Part shown: in pieces, positions 32,469-46,960 of the stretch
Numbering within the stretch: position 1 is the stretch's first letter
Layout of the letters: each line of letters starts with the position of its first letter
Assembly: GCF_945859705.1 (NCBI RefSeq)
Contig: NW_026605123.1
Coordinates: 1 to 64,000, forward strand
DNA length: 64,000 nt
Direction of reading: 5' to 3'
From: Episyrphus balteatus
Taxonomy: Eukaryota; Arthropoda; Insecta; Diptera; Syrphidae
Notes under the pieces: model-generated
What the model saw: only the letters and a program-made list of their open reading frames with translations
What the model was told of the DNA's origin: nothing
Databases searched by the model: none
Program-made: the position numbers and the translations under genes

Positions 32469-34569
32469 CTTGCAAAATTCAAAATTCTCTAAAAACAAAA
32501 CTACAAAAGTCCAAAACTTAAAGAAAATACATTTTTGTGCTCTGTGAGTCGATATGCTTCGCATACAATTCAATTGGAGTTGAAAAATTCACGTTTGGAG
32601 AAAATGACTTTTAAAAATGTTTAAATCGTCATATCTCGTTAACCGAGCGTCTAAACACCCCAAAACTTGCAAAATTCAAAATTCTCTAAAAGCAAAACTA
32701 CAAGTCCAAAACTTATAGAAAATACATTTTTGTGCTCTGTGAGTCGATATCCTTCGCATACAATTCAATTGGAGTTGAAAAATTCACGTTTGGAGAAAAT
32801 GACTTTTAAAAATGTTTAAATCGTCATATCTCGTTAACCGAGCGTCTAAACACCCCAAAACTTGCAAAATTCAAAATTCTCTAAAAACAAAACTACAAGT
32901 CCAAAACTTATAGAAAATACATTTTTGTACTCTGTGAGTCGATATCCTTCGCATACAATTCAATTGGAGTTGAAAAATTCACGTTTAGAGAAAATGACAT
33001 TTAAAAATGTTTAAATCGTCATATCTCGTTAACCGAGCGTCTAAACACCCCAAAACTTGCCAAATTCAAAATTCTCTAAAAAACAAAACTACAAGTCCAA
33101 AACTTATAGAAAATACATTTTTGTGCTCTGTGAGTCGATATCCTTCGCATACAATTCAATTGGAGTTGAAAAATTCACGTTTAGAGAAAATGACTTTTAA
33201 AAATGTTTAAATCGTCATATCTCGTTAACCGAGCGTCTAAACACCCCAAAACTTGCAAAATTCAAAATTCTCTAAAAACAAAACTACAAGTCCAAAACTT
33301 ATAGAAAATACATTTTTGTGCTCTGTGAGTCGATATCCTTCGCATACAATTCAATTGGAGTTGGAAAATTCACGTTTAGAGAAAATGACTTTTAAAAATG
33401 TTTAAATCGTCATATCTCGTTAACCGAGCGTCTAAACACCCCAAAACTTGCAAAATTCAAAATTCTCTAAAAACAAAACTACAAGTCCAAAACTTATAGA
33501 AAATACATTTTTGTGCTCTGTGAGTCGATATCCTTCGCATACAATTCAATTGGAGTTGAAAAATTCACGTTTAGAGAAAATGACTTTTAAAAATGTTTAA
33601 ATCGTCATATCTCGTTAACCGAGCGTCTAAACACCCCAAAACTTGCAAAATTCAAAATTCTCTAAAAACAAAACTACAAGTCCAAAACTTATAGAAAATA
33701 CATTTTTGTGCTCTGTGAGTCGATATCCTTCGCATACAATTCAATTGGAGTTGAAAAATTCACGTTTGGAGAAAATCACTTTTAAAAATGTTTAAATCGT
33801 CATATCTTGTTAACCGAGCGTCTAAACACCCCAAAACTTGCAAAATTCAAAATTCTCTAACAACAAAACTACAAGTCCAAAACTTTTAGAAAATACATTT
33901 TTGTGCTCTGTGAGTCGATATCCTTCGCATACAATTCAATTGGAGTTGAAAAATTCACGTTTGGAGAAAATCACTTTTAAAAATGTTTAAATCGTCATAT
34001 CTCGTTAACCGAGCGTCTAAACACCCCAAAACTTGCAAAATTCAAAATTCTCTAAAAACAAAACTACAAGTCCAAAACTTATAGAAAATACATTTTTGTG
34101 CTCTGTGAGTCGATATCCTTCGCATACAATTCAATTGGAGTTGAAAAATTCACGTTTGGAGAAAATGACTTTTAAAAATGTTTAAATCGCCATATCTCGT
34201 TAACCGAGCGTCTAAACACCCCAAAACTTGCAAAATTCAAAATTCTCTAAAAACAAAACTACAAGTCCAAAACTTATAGAAAATACATTTTTGTGCTCTG
34301 TGAGTCGATATCCTTCGCATACAATTCAATTGGAGTTAAAAAATAAACGTTTTTTTAGAAAATCACTTTTAAAAATGTTTAAATCGTCATATCTCGTTAA
34401 CCGAGCGTCTAAACACCCCAAAACTTGCAAAATTCAAAATTCTCTAAAAACAAAACTACAAGTCCAAAACTTATAGAAAATACATTTTTGTACTCTGTGA
34501 GTCGATATCCTTCGCATACAATTCAATTGGAGTTGAAAAATTCACGTTTAGAGAAAATGACTTTTAAAA

Positions 34570-37500
34570 ATGTTTAAATCGTCATATCTCGTTAACCGAG
34601 CGTCTAAACACCCCAAAACTTGCCAAATTCAAAATTCTCTAAAAAACAAAACTACAAGTCCAAAACTTATAGAAAATACATTTTTGTGCTCTGTGAGTCG
34701 ATATCCTTCGCATACAATTCAATTGGAGTTGAAAAATTCACGTTTAGAGAAAATGACTTTTAAAAATGTTTAAATCGTCATATCTCGTTAACCGAGCGTC
34801 TAAACACCCCAAAACTTGCAAAATTCAAAATTCTCTAAAAACAAAACTACAAGTCCAAAACTTATAGAAAATACATTTTTGTGCTCTGTGAGTCGATATC
34901 CTTCGCATACAATTCAATTGGAGTTGAAAAATTCACGTTTAGAGAAAATGACTTTTAAAAATGTTTAAATCGTCATATCTCGTTAACCGAGCGTCTAAAC
35001 ACCCCAAAACTTGCAAAATTCAAAATTCTCTAAAAACAAAACTACAAGTCCAAAACTTATAGAAAATAGATTTTTGTGCTCTGTGAGTCGATATCCTTCG
35101 CATACAATTCAATTGGAGTTGAAAAATTCACGTTTGGAGAAAATGACTTTTAAAAATGTTTAAATCGTCATATCTCGTTAACCGAGCGTCTAAACACCCC
35201 AAAACTTGCAAAATTCAAAATTCTCTAAAAACAAAACTACAAGTCCAAAACTTATAGAAAATACATTTTTGTGCTCTGTGAGTCGATATCCTTCGCATAC
35301 AATTCAATTGGAGTTGAAAAATTCACGTTTGGAGAAAATCACTTTTAAAAATGTTTAAATCGTCATATCTCGTTAACCGAGCGTCTAAACACCCCAAAAC
35401 TTGCAAAATTCAAAATTCTCTAAAAACAAAACTACAAGTCCAAAACTTATAGAAAATACATTTTTGTGCTCTGTGAGTCGATATCCTTCGCATACAATTC
35501 AATTGGAGTTGAAAAATTCACGTTTAGAGAAAATGACTTTTAAAAATGTTTAAATCGTCATATCTCGTTAACCGAGCGTCTAAACACCCCAAAACTTGCA
35601 AAATTCAAAATTCTCTAAAAACAAAACTACAAGTCCAAAACTTATAGAAAATACATTTTTGTGCTCTGTGAGTCGATATCCTTCGCATACAATTCAATTG
35701 GAGTTGAAAAATTCACGTTTAGAGAAAATGACTTTTAAAAATGTTTAAATCGTCATATCTCGTTAACCGAGCGTCTAAACACCCCAAAACTTGCAAAATT
35801 CAAAATTCTCTTAAAACAAAACTACAAGTCCAAAACTTATAGAAAATACATTTTTGTGCTCTGTGAGTCGATATCCTTCGCATACAATTCAATTGGAGTT
35901 GAAAAATTCACGTTTAGAGAAAATGACTTTTAAAAATGTTTAAATCGTCATATCTCGTTAACCGAGCGTCTAAACACCCCAAAACTTGCAAAATTCAAAA
36001 TTCTCTAAAAACACAACAACAAAAGTCCAAAACTTATAGAAAATACATTTTTGTGCTCTGTGAGTCGATATGCTTCGCATACAATTCAATTGGAGTTGAA
36101 AAATTCACGTTTGGAGAAAATGACTTTTAAAAATGTTTAAATCGTCATATCTCGTTAACCGAGCGTCTAAACACCCCAAAACTTGCAAAATTCAAAATTC
36201 TCTAAAAACAAAACTACAAGTCCAAAACTTATAGAAAATACATTTTTGTGCTCTGTGAGTCGATATCCTTCGCATACAATTCAATTGGAGTTGAAAAATT
36301 CACGTTTGGAGAAAATGACTTTTAAAAATGTTTAAATCGTCATATCTCGTTAACCGAGCGTCTAAACACCCCAAAACTTGCAAAATTCAAAATTCTCTTA
36401 AAACAAAACTACAAGTCCAAAACTTATAGAAAATACATTTTTGTGCTCTGTGAGTCGATATCCTTCACATACAATTCAATTGGAGTTGAAAAATTCACGT
36501 TTAGAGAAAATGACTTTTAAAAATGTTTAAATCGTCATATCTCGTTAACCGAGCGTCTAAACACCCCAAAACTTGCAAAATTCAAAATTCTCTAAAAACA
36601 AAACTACAAAAGTCCAAAACTTAAAGAAAATACATTTTTGTGCTCTGTGAGTCGATATGCTTCGCATACAATTCAATTGGAGTTGAAAAATTCACGTTTG
36701 GAGAAAATGACTTTTAAAAATGTTTAAATCGTCATATCTCGTTAACCGAGCGTCTAAACACCCCAAAACTTGCAAAATTCAAAATTCTCTAAAAACAAAA
36801 CTACAAGTCCAAAACTTATAGAAAATACATTTTTGTGCTCTGTGAGTCGATAACCTTCGCATACAATTCAATTGGAGTTGAAAAATTCACGTTTGGAGAA
36901 AATGACTTTTAAAAATGTTTAAATCGTCATATCTCGTTAACCGAGCGTCTAAACACCCCAAAACTTGCAAAATTCAAAATTCTCTAAAAACAAAACTACA
37001 AGTCCAAAACTTATAGAAAATACATTTTTGTGCTCTGTGAGTCGATATCCTTCGCATACAATTCAATTGGAGTTGAAAAATTCACGTTTGGAGAAAATGA
37101 CTTTTAAAAATGTTTAAATCGTCATATCTCGTTAACCGAGCGTCTAAACACCCCAAAACTTGCCAAATTCAAAATTCTCTAAAAAACAAAACTACAAGTC
37201 CAAAACTTATAGAAAATACATTTTTGTGCTCTGTGAGTCGATATCCTTCGCATACAATTCAATTGGAGTTGAAAAATTCACGTTTAGAGAAAATGACTTT
37301 TAAAAATGTTTAAATCGTCATATCTCGTTAACCGAGCGTCTAAACACCCCAAAACTTGCAAAATTCAAAATTCTCTAAAAACAAAACTACAAGTCCAAAA
37401 CTTATAGAAAATACATTTTTGTGCTCTGTGAGTCGATATCCTTCGCATACAATTCAATTGGAGTTGAAAAATTCACGTTTAGAGAAAATGACTTTTAAAA

Positions 37501-39060
37501 ATGTTTAAATCGTCATATCTCGTTAACCGAGCGTCTAAACACCCCAAAACTTGCAAAATTCAAAATTCTCTAAAAACAAAACTACAAGTCCAAAACTTAT
37601 AGAAAATACATTTTTGTGCTCTGTGAGTCGATATCCTTCGCATACAATTCAATTGGAGTTGAAAAATTCACGTTTGGAGAAAATGACTTTTAAAAATGTT
37701 TAAATCGTCATATCTCGTTAACCGAGCGTCTAAACACCCCAAAACTTGCAAAATTCAAAATTCTCTAAAAACAAAACTACAAGTCCAAAACTTATAGAAA
37801 ATACATTTTTGTGCTCTGTGAGTCGATATCCTTCGCATACAATTCAATTGGAGTTGAAAAATTCACGTTTGGAGAAAATCACTTTTAAAAATGTTTAAAT
37901 CGTCATATCTCGTTAACCGAGCGTCTAAACACCCCAAAACTTGCAAAATTCAAAATTCTCTAAAAACAAAACTACAAGTCCAAAACTTATAGAAAATACA
38001 TTTTTGTGCTCTGTGAGTCGATATCCTTCGCATACAATTCAATTGGAGTTGAAAAATTCACGTTTAGAGAAAATGACTTTTAAAAATGTTTAAATCGTCA
38101 TATCTCGTTAACCGAGCGTCTAAACACCCCAAAACTTGCAAAATTCAAAATTCTCTAAAAACAAAACTACAAGTCCAAAACTTATAGAAAATACATTTTT
38201 GTGCTCTGTGAGTCGATATCCTTCGCATACAATTCAATTGGAGTTGAAAAATTCACGTTTAGAGAAAATGACTTTTAAAAATGTTTAAATCGTCATATCT
38301 CGTTAACCGAGCGTCTAAACACCCCAAAACTTGCAAAATTCAAAATTCTCTTAAAACAAAACTACAAGTCCAAAACTTATAGAAAATACATTTTTGTGCT
38401 CTGTGAGTCGATATCCTTCGCATACAATTCAATTGGAGTTGAAAAATTCACGTTTAGAGAAAATGACTTTTAAAAATGTTTAAATCGTCATATCTCGTTA
38501 ACCGAGCGTCTAAACACCCCAAAACTTGCAAAATTCAAAATTCTCTAAAAACAAAACTACAAAAGTCCAAAACTTATAGAAAATACATTTTTGTGCTCTG
38601 TGAGTCGATATGCTTCGCATACAATTCAATTGGAGTTGAAAAATTCACGTTTGGAGAAAATGACTTTTAAAAATGTTTAAATCGTCATATCTCGTTAACC
38701 GAGCGTCTAAACACCCCAAAACTTGCAAAATTCAAAATTCTCTAAAAACAAAACTACAAGTCCAAAACTTATAGAAAATACATTTTTGTGCTCTGTGAGT
38801 CGATATCCTTCACATACAATTCAATTGGAGTTGAAAAATTCACGTTTAGAGAAAATGACTTTTAAAAATGTTTAAATCGTCATATCTCGTTAACCGAGCG
38901 TCTAAACACCCCAAAACTTGCAAAATTCAAAATTCTCTAAAAACAAAACTACAAAAGTCCAAAACTTAAAGAAAATACATTTTTGTGCTCTGTGAGTCGA
39001 TATGCTTCGCATACAATTCAATTGGAGTTGAAAAATTCACGTTTGGAGAAAATGACTTTT
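34570..39060 (+). repeat. About 13-monomer higher-order repeat, 2,540 bp, in which the LTR element inserted
   Basis: Markers recur 2,540 bp apart. The GCCAAATTC / CTAAAAAACAAAAC monomer is at 34570 and 37110. The ACAAAAGTCC plus GATATGCTTCGC monomer is at 35936 and 38476. The second copy then loses one monomer, since empty insertion sites at 36572 and 38917 are 2,345 bp apart. The 5' flank of the full retrotransposon (20120-20756, 636 bp) has the same variants as 35936-36572 (also 636 bp), so this block type is the one that received the insertion. Confidence 0.75.
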
Positions 39061-42000
39061 AAAAATGTTTAAATCGTCATATCTCGTTAACCGAGCGTCT
39101 AAACACCCCAAAACTTGCAAAATTCAAAATTCTCTAAAAACAAAACTACAAGTCCAAAACTTATAGAAAATACATTTTTGTGCTCTGTGAGTCGATATCC
39201 TTCGCATACAATTCAATTGGAGTTGAAAAATTCACGTTTGGAGAAAATCACTTTTAAAAATGTTTTAATCGTCATATCTCGTTAACCGAGCGTCTAAACA
39301 CCCCAAAACTTGCAAAATTCAAAATTCAAAATTCTCTAAAAACAAAACTACAAGTCCAAAACTTATAGAAAATACATTTTTGTGCTCTGTGAGTCGATAT
39401 CCTTCGCATACAATTCAATTGGAGTTGAAAAATTCACGTTTGGAGAAAATCACTTTTAAAAATGTTTTAATCGTCATATCTCGTTAACCGAGCGTCTAAA
39501 CACCCCAAAACTTGCAAAATTCAAAATTCAAAATTCTCTAAAAACAAAACTACAAGTCCAAAACTTATAGAAAATACATTTTTGTGCTCTGTGAGTCGAT
39601 ATCCTTCGCATACAATTCAATTGGAGTTGAAAAATTCACGTTTGGAGAAAATCACTTTTAAAAATGTTTTAATCGTCATATCTCGTTAACCGAGCGTCTA
39701 AACACCCCAAAACTTGCAAAATTCAAAATTCTCTAAAAACAAAACTACAAGTCCAAAACTTATAGAAAATACATTTTTGTGCTCTGTGAGTCGATATCCT
39801 TCGCATACAATTCAATTGGAGTTGAAAAATTCACGTTTAGAGAAAATGACTTTTAAAAATGTTTAAATCGTCATCTCGTTAACCGAGCGTCTAAACACCC
39901 CAAAACTTGCAAAATTCAAAATTCTCTAAAAACAAAACTACATATCCAAAACTTATAGAAAATACATTTTTGTGCTCTGTGAGTCGATATCCTTCGCATA
40001 CAATTCAATTGGAGTTGAAAAATTCACGTTTAGAGAAAATGACTTTTAAAAATGTTTAAATCGTCATATCTCGTTAACCGAGCGTCTAAACACCCCAAAA
40101 CTTGCAAAATTCAAAATTCTCTAAAAACAAAACTACAAGTCCAAAACTTATAGAAAATACATTTTTGTGCTCTGTGAGTCGATATCCTTCGCATACAATT
40201 CAATTGGAGTTGAAAAATTCAGGTTTAGAGAAAATGACTTTTAAAAATGTTTAAATCGTCATATCTCGTTAACCGAGCGTCTAAACACCCCAAAACTTGC
40301 AAAATTCAAAATTCTCTAAAAACAAAACTACAAGTCCAAAACTTAAAGAAAATACATTTTTGTGCTCTGTGAGTCGATATCCTACGCATACAATTCAATT
40401 TTAGTTGAAAGATTCACGTTTGGAGAAAATCACTTTTAAAAATGTTTAAATCGTCATATCTCGTTAACCGAGCGTCTAAACACCCCAAAACTTGCAAAAT
40501 TCAAAATTCTCTAAAAACAAAACTACAAGTCCAAAACTTATAGAAAATACATTTTTGTGCTCTGTGAGTCGATATCCTTCGCATACAATTCAATTGGAGT
40601 TGAAAAATTCACATTTGGAAAAAATGACTTTTAAAAATGTTTAAATCGTCATATCTCGTTAACCGAGCGTCTAAACACCCCAAAACTTGCAAAATTCAAA
40701 ATTCTCTAAAAACAAAACTACAAGTCCAAAACTTATAGAAAATACATTTTTGTGCTCTGTGAGTCGATATGCTTCGCATACAATTCAATTGGAGTTGAAA
40801 AATTCACGTTTGGAGAAAATGACTTTTAAAAATGTTTAAATCGTCATATCTCGTTAACCGAGCGTCTAAACTCCCCAAAACTTGCAAAATTCAAAATTCT
40901 CTAAAAACAAAACTACAAGTCCAAAACTTATAGAAAATACATTTTTGTGCTCTGTGAGTCGATATCCTTCGCATACAATTCAATTGGAGTTGAAAAATTC
41001 ACGTTTAGAGAAAATGACTTTTAAAAATGTTTAAATCGTCATATCTCGTTAACCGAGCGTCTAAACACCCCAAAACTTGCAAAATTCAAAATTCTCTAAA
41101 AACAAAACTACAAGTCCAAAACTTATAGAAAATACATTTTTGTGCTCTGTGAGTCGATATCCTTCGCATACAATTCAATTGGAGTTGAAAAATTCACGTT
41201 TAGAGAAAATGACTTTTAAAAATGTTTAAATCGTCATATCTCGTTAACCGAGCGTCTAAACACCCCAAAACTTGCAAAATTCAAAATTCTCTAAAAACAA
41301 AACTACAAGTCCAAAACTTATAGAAAATACATTTTTGTGCTCTGTGAGTCGATATTCTTCGCATACAATTCAATTTGAGTTGAAAAATTCACGTTTGGAG
41401 AAAATGACTTTTAAAAATGTTTAAATCGTCATATCTCGTTAACCGAGCGTCTAAACACCCCAAAACTTGCAAAATTCAAAATTCTCTAAAAACCAAACTA
41501 CAAGTCCAAAACTTATAGAAAATACATTTTTGTGCTCTGTGAGTCGATATCCTTCGCATACAATTCAATTGGAGTTGAAAAATTCACGTTTGGAGAAAAT
41601 TACTTTTAAAAATGTTTAAATCGTCATATCTCGTTAACCGAGCGTCTAAACACCCCAAAACTTGCAAAATTCAAAATTCTCTAAAAACAAAACTACAAGT
41701 CCAAAACTTATAGAAAATACATTTTTGTGCTCTGTGAGTCGATATCCTTCGCATACAATTCAATTGGAGTTGAAAAATTGACGTTTGGAAAAAATGACTT
41801 TTAAAAATGTTTAAATCGTCATATCTCGTTAACCGAGCGTCTAAACACCCCAAAACTTGCAAAATTCAAAATTCTCTAAAAACAAAACTACAAGTCCAAA
41901 ACTTATAGAAAATACATTTTTGTGCTCTGTGAGTCGATATGCTTCGCATACAATTCAATTGGAGTTGAAAAATTCACGTTTGGAGAAAATGACTTTTAAA

Positions 42001-42749
42001 AATGTTTAAATCGTCATATCTCGTTAACCGAGCGTCTAAACACCCCAAAACTTGCAAAATTCAAAATTCTCTAAAAACAAAACTACAAGTCCAAAACTTA
42101 TAGAAAATACATTTTTGTGCTCTGTGAGTCGATATCCTTCGCATACAATTGAATTGGAGTTGAAAAATTCACGTTTGGAGAAAATTACTTTTAAAAATGT
42201 TTAAATCGTCATATCTCGTTAACCGAGCGTCTAAACACCCCAAAACTTGCAAAATTCAAAATTCTCTAAAAACAAAACTACAAGTCCAAAACTTATAGAA
42301 AATACATTTTTGTGCTCTGTGAGTCGATATCCTTCGCATACAATTCAATTGGAGTTGAAAAATTCACGTTTAGAGAAAATGACTTTTAAAAATGTTTAAA
42401 TCGTCATATCTCGTTAACCGAGCGTCTAAACATACCAAAACTTGCAAAATTCAAAATTCTCTAAAAACAAAACTACAAGTCCAAAACTTATAGAAAATAC
42501 ATTTTTGTGCTCTGTGAGTCGATATCCTTCGCATACAATTCAATTGGAGTTGAAAAATTCACGTTTGGAGAAAATGACTTTTAAAAATGTTTAAATCGTC
42601 ATATCTCGTTAACCGAGCGTCTAAACACCCCAAAACTTGCAAAATTCAAAATTCTCTAAAAACAAAACTACAAGTCCAAAACTTATAGAAAATACATTTT
42701 TTAGCTCTGTGAGTCGATATCCTTCGCATACAATTCAACTGGAGTTGAA

Positions 42750-45700
42750 TAATTCACGGTTGGAGAAAATGACTTTTAAAAATGTTTAAATCGTCATCTC
42801 GTTAACCGAGCGTCTAAACACCCCAAAACTTGCAAAATTCAAAATTCTCTAAAAACAAAACTACAAGTCCAAAACTTATAGAAAATACATTTTTGTGCTC
42901 TGTGAGTCGATATCCTTCGCATACAATTCAATTGGAGTTGAAAAATTCACGTTTGGAGAAAATGACTTTTAAAAATGTTTAAATCGTCATATCTCGTTAA
43001 CCGAGCGTCTAAACACCCCAAAACTTGCAAAATTCAAAATTCTCTAAAAACAAAACTACAAGTCCAAAACTTATAGAAAATAAATTTTTGTGCTCACTTT
43101 TAAAAATGTTTAAATCGTCATATCTCGTTAACCGAGCGTCTAAACACCCCAAAACTTGCAAAATTCAAAATTCTCTAAAAACAAAACTACAAGTCCAAAA
43201 CTTATAGAAAATACATTTTTGTGCTCTGTGAGTCGATATCCTTCGCATACAATTCAATTGGAGTTGAAAAATTCACGTTTAGAGAAAATGACTTTTAAAA
43301 ATGTTTAAATCGTCATATCTCGTTAACCGAGCGTCTAAACACCCCAAAACTTGCAAAATTCAAAATTCGCTAAAAACAAAACTACAAGTCCAAATCTTAT
43401 AGAAAATACATTTTTGTGCTCTGTGAGTCGATATCCTTCGCATACAATTCAATTGGAGTTGAAAAATTCACGTTTAGAGAAAATGACTTTTAAAAATGTT
43501 TAAATCGTCATATCTCGTTAACCGAGCGTCTAAACACCCCAAAACTTGCAAAATTCAAAATTCTCTAAAAACAAAACTACAAGTCCAAAACTTATAGAAA
43601 ATACATTTTTGTGCTCTGTGAGTCGATAGATATCCTTCGCATACAATTCAATTGGAGTTGAAAAATTCACGTTTAGAGAAAATGACTTTTAAAAATGTTT
43701 AAATCGTCATATCTCGTTAACCGAGCGTCTAAACACCCCAAAACTTGCAAAATTCAAAATTCTCTAAAAACAAAACTACAAGTCCAAAACTTATAGAAAA
43801 TACATTTTTGTGCTCTGTGAGTCGATATCCTTCGCATACAATTCAATTGGAGTTGAAAAATTCACGTTTAGAGGAAATGACTTTTAAAAATGTTTAAATC
43901 GCCATATTTCGTTAACCGAGCGTCTAAACACCCCAAAACTTGCAAAATTCAAAATTCTCTAAAAACAAAACTACAAGTCCAAAACTTATAGAAAATACAT
44001 TTTTGTGCTCTGTGAGTCGATAACCTTCGCATACAATTCAATTGGAGTTGAAAAATTCACGTTTGGAGAAAATCACTTTTAAAAATGTTTAAATCGTCAT
44101 ATCTCGTTAACCGAGCGTCTAAACACCCCAAAACTTGCAAAATTCAAAATTCTCTAAAAACAAAACTACAAGTCCAAAACTTATAGAAAATACATTTTTG
44201 TGCTCTGTGAGTCGATATCCTTCGCATACAATTCAATTGGAGTTGAAAAATTCACGTTTAGAGAAAATCACTTTTAAAAATGTTTAAATCGTCATATCTC
44301 GTTAACCGAGCGTCTAAACACCCCAAAACTTGCAAAATTCAAAATTCTCTAAAAACAAAACTACAAGTCCAAAACTTATAGAAAATACATTTTTGTGCTC
44401 TGTGAGTCGATATCCTTCGCATACAATTCAATTGGAGTTGAAAAATTCACGTTTGGAGAAAATCACCTTTAAAAATGTTTAAATCGTCATATCTCGTTAA
44501 CCGAGCGTCTAAACACCCCAAAACTTGCAAAATTCAAAATTCTCTAAAAACAAAACTACAAGTCCAAAACTTATAGAAAATACATTTTTGTGCTCTGTGA
44601 GTCGATATCCTTCGCATACAATTCAATTGGAGTTGAAAAATTCACGTTTAGAGGAAATGACTTTTAAAAATGTTTAAATCGCCATATTTCGTTAACCGAG
44701 CGTCTAAACACCCCAAAACTTGCAAAATTCAAAATTCTCTAAAAACAAAACTACAAGTCCAAAACTTATAGAAAATACATTTTTGTGCTCTGTGAGTCGA
44801 TAACCTTCGCATACAATTCAATTGGAGTTGAAAAATTCACGTTTGGAGAAAATGACTTTTAAAAATGTTTAAATCGTCATATCTCGTTAACCGAGCGTCT
44901 AAACACCCCAAAACTTGCAAAATTCAAAATTCTCTAAAAACAAAACTACAAGTCCAAAACTTATAGAAAATACATTTTTGTGCTCTGTGAGTCGATATCC
45001 TTCGCATACAATTCAACTGGAGTTGAATAATTCACGGTTGGAGAAAATGACTTTTAAAAATGTTTAAATCGTCATATCTCGTTAACCGAGCGTCTAAACA
45101 CCCCAAAACTTGCAAAATTCAAAATTCTCTAAAAACAAAACTACAAGTCCAAAACTTATAGAAAATACATTTTTGTGCTCTGTGAGTCGATATCCTTCGC
45201 ATACAATTCAATTGGAGTTGAAAAATTCACGTTTAGAGAAAATGACTTTTAAAAATGTTTAAATCGTCATATCTCGTTAACCGAGCGTCTAAACACCCCA
45301 AAACTTGCAAAATTCAAAATTCTCTAAAAACAAAACTACAAGTCCAAAACTTATAGAAAATACATTTTTGTGCTCTGTGAGTCGATAGATATCCTTCGCA
45401 TACAATTCAATTGGAGTTGAAAAATTCACGTTTAGAGAAAATGACTTTTAAAAATGTTTAAATCGTCATATCTCGTTAACCGAGCGTCTAAACACCCCAA
45501 AACTTGCAAAATTCAAAATTCTCTAAAAACAAAACTACAAGTCCAAAACTTATAGAAAATACATTTTTGTGCTCTGTGAGTCGATATCCTTCGCATACAA
45601 TTCAATTGGAGTTGAAAAATTCACGTTTAGAGGAAATGACTTTTAAAAATGTTTAAATCGCAATATTTCGTTAACCGAGCGTCTAAACACCCCAAAACTT

Positions 45701-46960
45701 GCAAAATTCAAAATTCTCTAAAAACAAAACTACAAGTCCAAAACTTATAGAAAATACATTTTTGTGCTCTGTGAGTCGATAACCTTCGCATACAATTCAA
45801 TTGGAGTTGAAAAAATCACGTTTGGAGAAAATCACTTTTAAAAATGTTTAAATCGTCATATCTCGTTAACCGAGCGTCTAAACACCCCAAAACTTGCAAA
45901 ATTCAAAATTCTCTAAAAACAAAACTACAAGTCCAAAACTTATAGAAAATACATTTTTGTGCTCTGTGAGTCGCTATCCTTCGCATACAATTCAATTTTA
46001 GTTGAAAAATTCACGTTTGGAGAAAATGACTTTTAAAAATGTTTAAATCGCCATATTTCGTTAACCGAGCGTCTAAACACCCCAAAACTTGCAAAATTCA
46101 AAATTCTCTAAAAACAAAACTACAAGTCCAAAACTTATAGAAAATACATTTTTGTGCTCTGTGAGTCGATAACCTTCGCATACAATTCAATTGGAGTTGA
46201 AAAATTCACGTTTGGAGAAAATCACTTTTAAAAATGTTTAAATCGTCATATCTCGTTAACCGAGCGTCTAAACACCCCAAAACTTGCAAAATTCAAAATT
46301 CTCTAAAAACACAACTACCAGTCCAAAACTTATAGAAAATACATTTTTGTGCTCTGTGAGTCGATATCCTTCGCATACAATTAAATTGGAGTTGAAAAAT
46401 TCACGTTTAGAGAAAATGACTTTTAAAAATGTTTAAATCGCCATATCTCGTTAACCGAGCGTCTAAACACCCCAAAACTTGCAAAATTCAAAATTCTCTA
46501 AAAACAAAACTACAAGTCCAAAACTTATAGAAAATACATTTTTGTGCTCTGTGAGTCGCTATCCTTCGCATACAATTCAATTTTAGTTGAAAAATTCACG
46601 TTTGGAGAAAATGACTTTTAAAAATGTTTAAATCGCCATATTTCGTTAACCGAGCGTCTAAACACCCCAAAACTTGCAAAATTCAAAATTCTCTAAAAAC
46701 AAAACTACAAGTCCAAAACTTATAGAAAATACATTTTTGTGCTCTGTGAGTCGATAACCTTCGCATACAATTCAATTGGAGTTGAAAAATTCACGTTTGG
46801 AGAAAATCACTTTTAAAAATGTTTAAATCGTCATATCTCGTTAACCGAGCGTCTAAACACCCCAAAACTTGCAAAATTCAAAATTCTCTAAAAACACAAC
46901 TACCAGTCCAAAACTTATAGAAAATACATTTTTGTGCTCTGTGAGTCGATATCCTTCGCA
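42750..46960 (+). repeat. Higher-order block of about nine monomers with CGCCATATTTCG variants
   Basis: The rare GTCGATAGATATCC insertion recurs 1,759 bp apart (43629 and 45388), that is nine monomers plus the 4-bp insertion. GAGGAAATGAC with CGCCATATTTCG occurs near 43873, 44653 and 45632. TTCACGGTTGG occurs near 42757 and 45033. Order is partly scrambled, implying several overlapping exchanges. Boundaries are approximate. Confidence 0.6.
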
